A stretch of 40,744 nt of DNA from Lachnospiraceae bacterium (GTDB lineage: Bacteria; Bacillota; Clostridia; Lachnospirales; Lachnospiraceae): positions 1-40,744 of the forward strand of contig JAAWAV010000058.1 of the NCBI GenBank assembly GCA_022792335.1, written 5' to 3'. A program made the translations under genes and the position numbers. Below, one piece after another: positions 26,764 to 34,748 of the stretch. Position 1 is the first letter of the stretch; every line of letters starts with the position of its first letter. The notes beneath the pieces were generated by a model. The model was not told where the DNA came from and searched no databases. It was given only the letters and a program-made list of their open reading frames with translations.

Positions 26764-28011
26764 CTATCTATTCTCTATATACTTTTCAGGTGTTATAATA
26801 TCGTTATATCCTAATTGTATCAGTTTATCTTTTATCTCTTGCTGATATTTTTCTGTCGCTCCTATGATTACTACTCCATTCTTTATATTTTTTATAATAT
26901 TATCTATCGCATCTACGTTTATGCCGCAAAATAGTTTTGGATTTTCTTCAATATCACTAACGGCAATTACATCAATTTTTATATTCCTTTCTTTCAATAT
27001 ATTTACGATATCCATACTCGCCGCGCCAGCTCCAAATACGATAACATGTTCCGCTTTTGAAATTTTTGATAACTGGTTCTCATTCAGTCTGACCCATCTA
27101 TTTTTGTGCTTTCCATATAAAATAGAATATACTGCTTTTTCTACCTCTCCACCGACTTCTAATTCTATTTTTTCCTGCTCAAACTGCCAATTATAACGTT
27201 GATAGAGTTTATATATTTCCTGGAAGTAGTATTCTATTGCCTGATTCTCTTTTTCCGAAAAGCTGTGAGTGTTCCAATATGTCAAAATCTGTATCATGAT
27301 TACAAATAAGGACTGAATTTTTTTATTATTTTTCGTATGTGTAATGGATTCTTTTCTTAAACGCCGAATATAATATTCCTTATTTATGTTCATTACTTTT
27401 TTTGCATTCATTGCGCATAAAAAAGAAAATAAAACATCCTCATGTAAAATCCCCTCGTAAAATTTTATTTCTTTCTCTTCCAAAAATTTTTTTCTTATAA
27501 ACTTTCTTACTGCCTGGACATTCATATTATGACTATCCATAAAGAGGCAAAAAAGCTCTTTTCCGGAATAAACTCCTGCATATTCGATATACGTCTGTGT
27601 TTTTTGATAGATCCTTTTTAAAGATGTTTCCTCCTCATAAAAATTAACCATATTAAAATATACGATATCGGACGCTGTTTGTTCCGCCCTATCATATAAT
27701 TCTGTAAAAGTGTTTTCCACGATTAAATCATCTGAATCAATAAATAGGATGTATTTTCCAATTGCATTTAACACACCTGTATTTCGTGCCGCTGATAAAC
27801 CTTTATTTTTCTCATGGGTAATAATTTTAATCTTCTCATATTTTTCTCTATAGTTCAGCAAAATATTTTCTGAACTGTCTGTTGAAGCATCGTTGACACA
27901 TATAATTTCATAATCCTCGAAGTCCTGTTTCAAAATACTATTCAGGCACTCTTCTAAATACATTTCTACATTATATACAGGTATAATCACTGAAATTTTA
28001 GCTTGCTCCAA
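26764..28011 (-). CDS. GT2 glycosyltransferase with C-terminal Rossmann-like module
   Basis: I place the start at a TTG (28009-28011) because AGGAG lies 8 nt before it and the GT2 fold then begins at once with AKISVIIPVYNVEMYLEECL. An in-frame ATG at 28065 would add 18 unusual residues. The 415-aa protein has CVNDASTDSSENIL and the metal site DSDD at residues 92-95 (IDSDDLI). C-terminal residues ~321-410 are the recurrent module (VIVFGAGAASMDIV, FGAG 326-329; AVSDIEENPKLFCGINV). The gene is very AT-rich compared with both ends of the locus. The donor sugar is unknown. Confidence 0.9.
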   Translation of the reverse strand: MEQAKISVIIPVYNVEMYLEECLNSILKQDFEDYEIICVNDASTDSSENILLNYREKYEKIKIITHEKNKGLSAARNTGVLNAIGKYILFIDSDDLIVENTFTELYDRAEQTASDIVYFNMVNFYEEETSLKRIYQKTQTYIEYAGVYSGKELFCLFMDSHNMNVQAVRKFIRKKFLEEKEIKFYEGILHEDVLFSFLCAMNAKKVMNINKEYYIRRLRKESITHTKNNKKIQSLFVIMIQILTYWNTHSFSEKENQAIEYYFQEIYKLYQRYNWQFEQEKIELEVGGEVEKAVYSILYGKHKNRWVRLNENQLSKISKAEHVIVFGAGAASMDIVNILKERNIKIDVIAVSDIEENPKLFCGINVDAIDNIIKNIKNGVVIIGATEKYQQEIKDKLIQLGYNDIITPEKYIENR

Positions 28012-28107
28012 TTCATACTCTCCTAATGAAACTATGTAAATGTGGTAATGCTCATAAAATATCATTCAAAAAACAAAACATTATCATTGTTAAAATGAAT
28101 TATATTT

Positions 28108-28129
28108 AAAATACGATAATCCGTATTTT
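28108..28129 (-). promoter_or_regulatory. Small hairpin in the gap before a GT2 gene
   Basis: Positions 28108-28115 (AAAATACG) pair perfectly with 28122-28129 around a 6-nt loop. The stem is AT-rich and weak, with no long T-tract on the minus strand. It lies in the 94-nt gap between the methyltransferase and GT2 genes, near a TATAAT-like sequence. It could be a weak terminator, an RNA-processing site or chance. Confidence 0.3.
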
Positions 28130-28159
28130 TATTATTCTCTGATTTTTAATAATCAAAAA

Positions 28160-29179
28160 CTATTTCTTCTTACATAGCAAAACGGAATCTTCTTTTATAA
28201 AACCATATTTACTTATATCGTTTTCATTTACTACTTCGTCGCAACGCAACAATGTTACATGAAATCCAAAACTTTTTATCCTTTCCACTATATCGTTGCC
28301 ATACAGTCTTACATGATCTTTCTGTCCATAATATTTTATTCTTGCCTCTTCACTGTTTATTGTTGAATCTTCAAAAGTTTTTTGCTCCCAACATATGGGC
28401 ACCGTAAGTATTAATACTCCTCCGACTATTAAACATCTTTTTATTTCAGAAAAAGCTTTTCTTTCCAAATCAATATGTTCCATAACATGATTGCAAACCA
28501 TATACTCAAATGTTTCGTCTGCAAAATCTAATCTTGTTATGTCAGCTACAACATCTGCTCGCCCCGGTACAATATCCGCAGAAATATATTTACTGCCACA
28601 TATTTGTCGTAACCTTGTTGATAAAAAGTCCTCAGGGGCAAAATGTAAAATACTATGCTGTCTCCCGTCCATTAGATTTATATATGATTTTAGAATATAA
28701 TAAACATACCTCTCTCTATCGCTTCCTCCACATATAGGGCAACCGCCACGTCTTCTTGATCCTCCTATAATTTTTTTCTTATGAAAAAGGTTATACTCTA
28801 AACCTATGTAGCACCATACTGAAACATGGTTATCGCAAAGATTACAATACAAATCATTGTTCGTTAAATAACCATAATAAAATCTGCCATATTCTTGATA
28901 TATATCTTTTATGGATTTTATTTTATTTTCATCAATCCCTATATCAAGAAAATTCTTTTTTATATCTTCATAATGGTCTTTTGGAGTCACTACAATATAA
29001 TCAAATACATAATTAGGAATATCCGATAGTTTTATAAAGGGAATATCTTCATCTATTTTTAATGTTTGTATATAACTATCTGATACAGCAATAACTACCA
29101 TATCAACAGATAACCTTTTAACATACTGGATAAAATCTTTTCCCCGATTTCCCATCCCATAAATAATAATTCTTATCAA
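28160..29179 (-). CDS. Class I methyltransferase with N-terminal Rossmann-like module and zinc-like Cys pairs
   Basis: The 339-aa protein starts directly with the recurrent module (IRIIIYGMGNRGKDFI, YGMG 7-10). Two cysteine pairs follow: C112/C115 (YCNLCDNH) and C147/C150 (CPICGGSDRERY), probably a small zinc site. The AdoMet-dependent methyltransferase domain runs from ~175 to 335. It has SILHFAPEDFLSTRL, SADIVPGRADVVADITRLDF, and the motif YMVCNHVMEHI typical of small-molecule methyltransferases in glycan loci. The substrate, perhaps a sugar, is unknown. Gaps of 72 and 94 nt surround it, both AT-rich. Confidence 0.88.
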   Translation of the reverse strand: MIRIIIYGMGNRGKDFIQYVKRLSVDMVVIAVSDSYIQTLKIDEDIPFIKLSDIPNYVFDYIVVTPKDHYEDIKKNFLDIGIDENKIKSIKDIYQEYGRFYYGYLTNNDLYCNLCDNHVSVWCYIGLEYNLFHKKKIIGGSRRRGGCPICGGSDRERYVYYILKSYINLMDGRQHSILHFAPEDFLSTRLRQICGSKYISADIVPGRADVVADITRLDFADETFEYMVCNHVMEHIDLERKAFSEIKRCLIVGGVLILTVPICWEQKTFEDSTINSEEARIKYYGQKDHVRLYGNDIVERIKSFGFHVTLLRCDEVVNENDISKYGFIKEDSVLLCKKK

Positions 29180-29251
29180 TTGTCTATTCCTTCTCCATAT
29201 ATTAGTTTTTTTACAAAAATTAGCTACGTAATTTATATTTCATATAATCGT

Positions 29252-30460
29252 TTAAAATGGCAAATGATTTTCATCCATCACATTCATATCAACCTCTGCA
29301 ATCTTATTTTTTTCTACCCCCATCTCTAGCAAGTAATCCTTCACTTCTTTTTTTATATTGGCATAAATGATCGCAATAATCACATAATCATAATCAAGAG
29401 AAAGCATCTTCTCCGGTGCAACTATATCGATTTCACATCCTTTGTATAATTGCCAATTCCTGTCTGCTACCCCTACGACTTCATAATCTGTCTTATCTTT
29501 TAATACATTGTATATCTGTTTTCCCAGTTGTCCCGCACCATAGATAAAAATCTTACTCCCTTTTTTTACTTTTGAATAAGGAAACAAAAAATCATCCTCA
29601 ACTTCAAATAAAATTCTATAATCTCTAATCATAAACGCATGATATAAAGGCAATCTATTTTTCTTTTTCAAAATTGCTTGCTCTTGAAAATTATAATCCG
29701 ATTTTTTGATTGCATCATTTATTGTTTCATATACGGGATAAAGCAATTTTTTCACATTGTTTATCGTGTGGGTTTTAGATTTCATATTGCTTCGATAGTG
29801 ATACCCTCTATAAGTAGTCGCAGCAAAGGACTTTGCATTCAAAAAAGCCAACATCGTAAATACATAATCTTCCGCTGTCTTGATCTTATCTTCAATTTTC
29901 TGTATAACATCGTTTGCAAAATCTGTCTTAAACAAATAAGCCCACATAGGAATCGGAAATTCCGTATCAAAAAACTCTTCTGTTTTTATAAAATACGGAA
30001 ATACTTCTGTTACAAATTCCTCCTTTTTCCAGAAACCGCTTCTTCTGCTATCATAAGCATTAATAGACTGTTCCTCTGTATAATTCCTATAATAGTTGGA
30101 TGCAGCAACCATATCTGGGTCATTTCCATTCGCTATCTCCAACATCTCTTTATATAAATCTGGTTCAACCCAATCATCTGAATCTACAAAAGCTACATAA
30201 TCGCCTGCAGCTTCTTCAATCCCCTTCCTTCGCGCGCTTATCGAACCTCCATTTTTTTTATGAAACACTTTTATTCGTTTGTCTTTTAATAGATAGCTAT
30301 CACACATTTCACAACATGGAGAAGAAGAACCGTCATCTACCAATATAATCTCTAAATTTTTATAGGTTTGACTACAAACACTCGAGACACACTTTTCCAA
30401 ATATTCTATTTCGTTATAAACAGGTATAATTATACTAAGCTTAAGGTTCTCATTTTCCAT
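29252..30460 (-). CDS. GT2 glycosyltransferase with C-terminal Rossmann-like module
   Basis: Residues ~6-230 of this 402-aa protein form a GT2 domain: LKLSIIIPVYNEIEYLEKCV, LVDDGSSSPCCEMCDSY, KKNGGSISARRKGIEEAAG and the metal site DSDD at residues 93-96. The substrate part has a conserved W-A-Y-L-F and K-T-A-E-D-Y pattern, common in GT2 enzymes of streptococcal-type capsule loci. Residues ~302-390 are the recurrent module (IFIYGAGQLGKQIYNVL, YGAG 307-310; ADRNWQLYKGCEI). The gene lies in the AT-rich middle of the locus. Sugar specificity is unknown. Confidence 0.92.
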   Translation of the reverse strand: MENENLKLSIIIPVYNEIEYLEKCVSSVCSQTYKNLEIILVDDGSSSPCCEMCDSYLLKDKRIKVFHKKNGGSISARRKGIEEAAGDYVAFVDSDDWVEPDLYKEMLEIANGNDPDMVAASNYYRNYTEEQSINAYDSRRSGFWKKEEFVTEVFPYFIKTEEFFDTEFPIPMWAYLFKTDFANDVIQKIEDKIKTAEDYVFTMLAFLNAKSFAATTYRGYHYRSNMKSKTHTINNVKKLLYPVYETINDAIKKSDYNFQEQAILKKKNRLPLYHAFMIRDYRILFEVEDDFLFPYSKVKKGSKIFIYGAGQLGKQIYNVLKDKTDYEVVGVADRNWQLYKGCEIDIVAPEKMLSLDYDYVIIAIIYANIKKEVKDYLLEMGVEKNKIAEVDMNVMDENHLPF

Positions 30461-30533
30461 ATTCGTCGCCTTCTACTTTCTGATTTAATAAATTATTATC
30501 TGTAATAATCGCGCTTCCTCTAAATCCTTCACC

Positions 30534-31559
30534 TTATAGAGCATATAATACTGTCTCTAAATTTCTTAAAGAATAATGTCTCAAGTAAAAAATATAGGTC
30601 GGATCTATTTCATGTATCAACCACGGCAATTTCCATATATCTTCTGCTTTATGATAGACACATATTGCCAACTTCGGTTTATACTTTTCTATTATTTTTT
30701 TTGCCCCCAATATCGCTTCATATTCTGCTCCTTCAATATCTAACTTTATAAATGTTACTTCCCCTTTAATTAAATGGTCCATACGATCTGCTTCAAATAC
30801 AATATCACCATTATCCGATATTTTAGAACCGCTTCCATTCTTTGTCAGTTTTAATTCCTTTTTTTCATGCCACAATCCTTTCGAAATTAGTTCACAGTGT
30901 ATATAATTTTTTTCAAAAAAGTCCTTGCATCTCTTTCTGTTGTCAGGATCTGGTTCCCATGCAATCACTTCTCCTTTTCCAGAATTCCATTCTATAAACC
31001 TTTTAGATGTACTTCCATCGTAGCATCCGCCATCTATGAATATCTCTCTATCCATTTTTCTTCTCTCTAATTGAGGTAAATCAAAATATTGCTGATGCAT
31101 TAATTTTTCGAGTTCTGCTCCAAGATTAATAATATTTTCTGTTTTGAAGCCTTCTTTGAGCAACTGTTCCACAATTTCCTGATGATATTTTCTTGTGGAG
31201 ATAATAATAAGCGCTTTCGGATATCTTTCTTTTAATTCTTGTATATTTATTACTGGCAATCCTTTATACGGACTTCCAAACTGATGATTATCAGCAAAAC
31301 ATTCAAACCTTATATCATCATAAAACCGAAGCAGCCATCCACCAACTTCGCCTGCTCCAAAAAGTACTTTTTTTCTTGAATCTGATTTCAAATATGTGTA
31401 TAATCTTTTTCCTGGCTTCGTAGTACAAGCAATATTTCGGATAAACTTTACATCTTCTGTTAGACTATACAACAAACGATTTTCAAAAATATATTTGGAT
31501 ATATCATCACCCAATAAATGATAAATTTCTTTAATCTGATCGATTTGTATCTGCTCCAC
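30534..31559 (-). CDS. FkbM-family methyltransferase with internal Rossmann-like module
   Basis: The first ~60 residues of this 341-aa protein are helical. Residues ~62-148 are the recurrent module (KKVLFGAGEVGGWLLRFY, FGAG 67-70; CFADNHQFGSPYKGLPV). Residues ~172-335 are an FkbM-type AdoMet-dependent O-methyltransferase. IFIDGGCYDGSTSKRF holds the glycine-rich loop (175-181), then VIAWEPDPDNRKRC and the FkbM hallmark FIKLDIEGAEYEAILGA. FkbM proteins O-methylate sugars or polyols in many glycan loci. It lies between the glycerophosphotransferase and GT2 genes, with a 73-nt gap downstream. Confidence 0.92.
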   Translation of the reverse strand: MEQIQIDQIKEIYHLLGDDISKYIFENRLLYSLTEDVKFIRNIACTTKPGKRLYTYLKSDSRKKVLFGAGEVGGWLLRFYDDIRFECFADNHQFGSPYKGLPVINIQELKERYPKALIIISTRKYHQEIVEQLLKEGFKTENIINLGAELEKLMHQQYFDLPQLERRKMDREIFIDGGCYDGSTSKRFIEWNSGKGEVIAWEPDPDNRKRCKDFFEKNYIHCELISKGLWHEKKELKLTKNGSGSKISDNGDIVFEADRMDHLIKGEVTFIKLDIEGAEYEAILGAKKIIEKYKPKLAICVYHKAEDIWKLPWLIHEIDPTYIFYLRHYSLRNLETVLYAL

Positions 31560-31590
31560 GCCGCTTTTTCTCCTTTTCTATCTTTACCTT

Positions 31591-32808
31591 TTAGAGGCTT
31601 CTTACACAACTCTCTATCGTATCTACGACTCTTAACGCCGCTTTCCCGTCTTCTATCATTTCTGTCTCCAAGAACAATTGCTCCAGTCCTTGTAGATACA
31701 GATTCTCATCAAAACCCGTTACCTGCTTTTCCAACTCTTCGTTGTCCTGAGCCAGTGGAAAGGGCAACTTCCTCAAATCCCACAGCAGCTTTCCCCGTTC
31801 TTTCTCATATGCTTCGTAATCATCTGCATAAAGAAATACAGGGATCTTCATCGCCGCTGCATCGAAGGCTGCGCTGGAATAATCTGTCATAAACGCGTCG
31901 CATCCGGCCAGCAGCTCATACATATCGTCTACCCGACTCACATCTATTATCCGTTTGCCCATCTCTCTTTCGTCTGCGTTTCCCGCTATCCCCTGGTCTA
32001 AATCTCTTACAACCAGTTGAGGGTGTAATCGGAGAAAGAGATACCATTTTCCACCAAAACGTTTTTCCAGAGCCTTTATGAATCGTTCGTAGTCTGGAAA
32101 TCCCTCATTTACCCCTATCGTTCTGTTTGTTTCCTGGCTTCCTCCTCGAAAGGTAGGAGCGTACATTAAAATCTTTGCTTTATCCTCCAGCCTGTAGAAA
32201 TTCCGCAGAGTCTTACGGAGCTCTTTCTTGTCATTTATCAAAATATCGCATCTGGGTGAACCAGTCCTAAGAATTTCTCCTTCATACAGCATCCCAGTGG
32301 GAAGTGTATCGTCATACCATCTGGAATTAGAAAGTACATAGTCAATTAATTCTGAATCATGTTTGCTGATTCGATAGGCAATTTTAGAAAAGGAGGCTCC
32401 CCGGTCCAGACAGGTCGGCTTAAATCCAAGTTTTGCATGCCAGGTCTGAATATAAACCTGTCCTCTCCGTTTTCTTACTTCCAACTGTTTCCTGCTGTTA
32501 TCAATCCAGAAATGCGCTGTCGTCAGGTGATAGGCCCGTTTCCAGAGTGTGTTATGTACTACCTTTATCGTCGCAGGAAATTTCTTTTTTTCGTCGTTGA
32601 CCAGCCATACCAGCTCATAATCCTTTTTTCTATGAATGAGCTCCTCTGCAATATACTTGGGATTGCAGGTATAGCCTGTCGTCCCTTCAATGCAACAAAA
32701 CACAATTTTTTTCTTCCGAACTGGAAACAAGCGGCATAAGTAGAACGGAATGCTCTGGAGCCTGGCCTTCCATATTCGTTTTGTAATATATCTCTGCTCT
32801 CTATCCAT
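31591..32808 (-). CDS. CDP-glycerol glycerophosphotransferase (TagB/TagF family)
   Basis: This 405-aa protein belongs to the family that transfers glycerol-phosphate or similar polyol-phosphate from a CDP donor to a glycan or lipid-linked acceptor. Seen motifs are IQTWHAKLGFKPTCLD (catalytic-type H in the N-lobe), YVLSNSRWYDDTL, ILRTGSPRCDIL, LMYAPTFRGG, WYLFLRLHPQLV, and the family signature MTDYSSAAFDAA. No transmembrane helix is present; members associate peripherally with the membrane. With two cytidylyltransferase domains encoded in the same locus, it supports a phosphopolyol-containing polymer. The exact polyol is unknown. Confidence 0.93.
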   Translation of the reverse strand: MDREQRYITKRIWKARLQSIPFYLCRLFPVRKKKIVFCCIEGTTGYTCNPKYIAEELIHRKKDYELVWLVNDEKKKFPATIKVVHNTLWKRAYHLTTAHFWIDNSRKQLEVRKRRGQVYIQTWHAKLGFKPTCLDRGASFSKIAYRISKHDSELIDYVLSNSRWYDDTLPTGMLYEGEILRTGSPRCDILINDKKELRKTLRNFYRLEDKAKILMYAPTFRGGSQETNRTIGVNEGFPDYERFIKALEKRFGGKWYLFLRLHPQLVVRDLDQGIAGNADEREMGKRIIDVSRVDDMYELLAGCDAFMTDYSSAAFDAAAMKIPVFLYADDYEAYEKERGKLLWDLRKLPFPLAQDNEELEKQVTGFDENLYLQGLEQLFLETEMIEDGKAALRVVDTIESCVRSL

Positions 32809-32886
32809 TCCTTTTCCTTATGATTACTCTGTCCGCTTCTCCATGTTGCCTATTCAAAATCCTTTCCCGATTTTTCAATCTCTTTA

Positions 32887-33930
32887 TCATTGTTCGCTTC
32901 TCTGTTGAAAAGATTCTAAGGTATAGCGAAATGCGTCCTCAAGCCCCACCTGCGCTCTCCAGCCCAGGTTTTTGATCCTGTCTATATTCATAATGCCAAG
33001 CTTAAAAGGTAGGTAATGCAGGTTCTGTTTTTCCTGGTTTGCATACCTTACCTGAGTCTTTCTTTTTGGATCCAGTCCTGCAATTAAATTTGCCAAATCC
33101 CGTATACTGATCAGGTTTTCCAGATTAGCGATATTATAATAAGATTCTTTTCCTCTGGTAAAAGCCAGGAACATGGCGCCGATTGCGTCCGCTACATAAG
33201 TGTAGGTACGAACTGCGCTTCCATCTGTTTGCAAAACGATATCTTTTCCCTCAATAACGTTTCGGATAAACTCAGAAAACGCCCGGCCATCTTCCAAAGA
33301 AATTCCCGGCCCAAAGGTATGGCACAACCGCACTCCCACATAAGGGATCCCATACTGCGCCTCATAAGAAGCAAGCATAGTCTCACAAAGACGTTTCGCC
33401 TCCGGATAACAGGCTCTCTCGTTGTCACAGAAAATCGGTCCCATATCATTTTCGCAGATTCCTGTATCGCTTTTCCACTCGCCATAAATCTCTACTGTCG
33501 ATACATACAGGATTCTCTGACTGTTCTTTTCCTTTGCAAGCTCCAACACATTTCTTGTTCCCTGTACATGTCCCCAGAGAGTATCTACCGGTGTCTCCGT
33601 AAAATCCTGTGGACTGGCGGCTCCGGCAGTATGAAAAATATAGTGAATTTCTCCTTCCCAGTGAATGGGTTCTGTAATGTCCTGCACAATGGTATGTACA
33701 TTGGGCAGTTCCAGAGAGTTTCCAAATACCTGACACAGTTTTCTTTTATTCCTGGCAAGGGCAAGAATATTTAAATTCAGATTCCAGTCGATATCCGCTT
33801 TATTCATTGCTTCGACCATGTACATTCCCAGACGCCCTGTGGCGCCCGTAACTAAAACGGTCTTATTTCGGAATTTCTCCCAGTCTATCGGATTATTAAA
33901 AATGATGTCCAGATCTCGTTGTTCAACCAT
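32887..33930 (-). CDS. Extended SDR, NAD(P)-dependent epimerase/dehydratase
   Basis: I use the ATG at 33930 because GGGAGG (33936-33941) lies 5 nt before it; an ATG at 33957 in the same frame would overlap the preceding gene by 17 bases. The ~347-aa protein has the cofactor loop VLVTGATGRLGMYMVEA, the strand ILYVSTVEIYGEW, and the active-site ACYPEAKRLCE (Y-x3-K). VRLCHTFGPGI follows, as in nucleotide-sugar epimerases and dehydratases. It comes directly after an IspD/TarI-like cytidylyltransferase, so it may act on a CDP-activated sugar or polyol. The substrate cannot be fixed. Confidence 0.9.
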   Translation of the reverse strand: MVEQRDLDIIFNNPIDWEKFRNKTVLVTGATGRLGMYMVEAMNKADIDWNLNLNILALARNKRKLCQVFGNSLELPNVHTIVQDITEPIHWEGEIHYIFHTAGAASPQDFTETPVDTLWGHVQGTRNVLELAKEKNSQRILYVSTVEIYGEWKSDTGICENDMGPIFCDNERACYPEAKRLCETMLASYEAQYGIPYVGVRLCHTFGPGISLEDGRAFSEFIRNVIEGKDIVLQTDGSAVRTYTYVADAIGAMFLAFTRGKESYYNIANLENLISIRDLANLIAGLDPKRKTQVRYANQEKQNLHYLPFKLGIMNIDRIKNLGWRAQVGLEDAFRYTLESFQQRSEQ

Positions 33931-33940
33931 TTTGGCCTCC

Positions 33941-34672
33941 CTATAAACCAAAAACAAATTTATTTTCTTCCAACTCTAACATCGCCTTCAAGAAATAATA
34001 GTCCTCCGGCGTCGTTATTTTAATGTTCGCTCCCTGCTGTTTCACCAGATGAACCTCTCCTCCAGCCTGAGCAAAAACCATGGCTGCATCCAGCAAAGGC
34101 ATATCGGCTGTTTCCAGAGAATCTATTTTCTGATACGCGCTCAGAATTTCTCCCAGCCGGAAGGTCTGTGGCGCTGTCATGGAATAGGTATCTGCTCGCT
34201 TTTTAAAATTCTCTATCCCGGCCTCTTCTACCTCTGTAATGACAACTGTTTCTGTCACCGGGTGGACTGTAATCGCACAGCCGTATTGACTGGCCACTCG
34301 TACATTCTCGCGAATGGTAGGCAAATCGATCAAAGGACGCACACCGTCGTGGATGATCACAAGGTCCTCTGATGTACCGCCGTTTTCTACAACCGCCGCC
34401 AGCCCCCGCCTGAGACTGTTCTGCCTGTCTCCCCCGCCCACTATCACATCTGTGACTTTTCTGATCTGATACAGATGGAGTAACTCCTGCATATAGTCAA
34501 TATAACTCCCATGACAAACCACAATGATCCGATCAATCGCTTCACTTTCCTCAAATTTTTCCAAGGTATAGATAATAATCGGTTTACCCATCAATTTCAG
34601 AAACTGTTTGGGCAGTCCGCCGTTCCTCATCCGCTGTCCTACGCCGGCCGCCAGTATAATTGCAACATTCAC
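33941..34672 (-). CDS. IspD/TarI-family cytidylyltransferase
   Basis: The 243-aa protein begins with a GTG codon (34670-34672). It has the cytidylyltransferase loop IILAAGVGQRMRNGGLPKQF, then FLKLMGKPIIIYTLEKFEE, VIIHDGVRPLI, and TAPQTFRLGEI. These features fit both IspD (2-C-methyl-D-erythritol 4-phosphate) and TarI (ribitol-5-phosphate) enzymes. Because it sits between a TagD fusion and an SDR inside a glycan locus, the TarI-like role of making a CDP-polyol is favoured over isoprenoid synthesis; this is inference. Length is normal. See the possible frameshift just upstream, which would bring the preceding gene to within 3 nt. Confidence 0.9.
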   Translation of the reverse strand: MNVAIILAAGVGQRMRNGGLPKQFLKLMGKPIIIYTLEKFEESEAIDRIIVVCHGSYIDYMQELLHLYQIRKVTDVIVGGGDRQNSLRRGLAAVVENGGTSEDLVIIHDGVRPLIDLPTIRENVRVASQYGCAITVHPVTETVVITEVEEAGIENFKKRADTYSMTAPQTFRLGEILSAYQKIDSLETADMPLLDAAMVFAQAGGEVHLVKQQGANIKITTPEDYYFLKAMLELEENKFVFGL

Positions 34673-34748
34673 GTCTTATTTTCTCCATCCAATGATAGCT
34701 TCTCGATAATAACTCCTGGCTTCTTCAATAAATTTCTCAAAACTCTCT

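Noticed and set aside
28108..28129. A true transcription terminator splitting the glycan operon.
   Set aside because: The stem is short and AT-rich and no T-tract follows on the minus strand; left as a weak hairpin only.
33941..34672. Housekeeping IspD of the isoprenoid pathway.
   Set aside because: Cannot be excluded by sequence, but the position between CDP-polyol enzymes in a glycan operon makes a TarI-like role more likely, so no isoprenoid claim is made.
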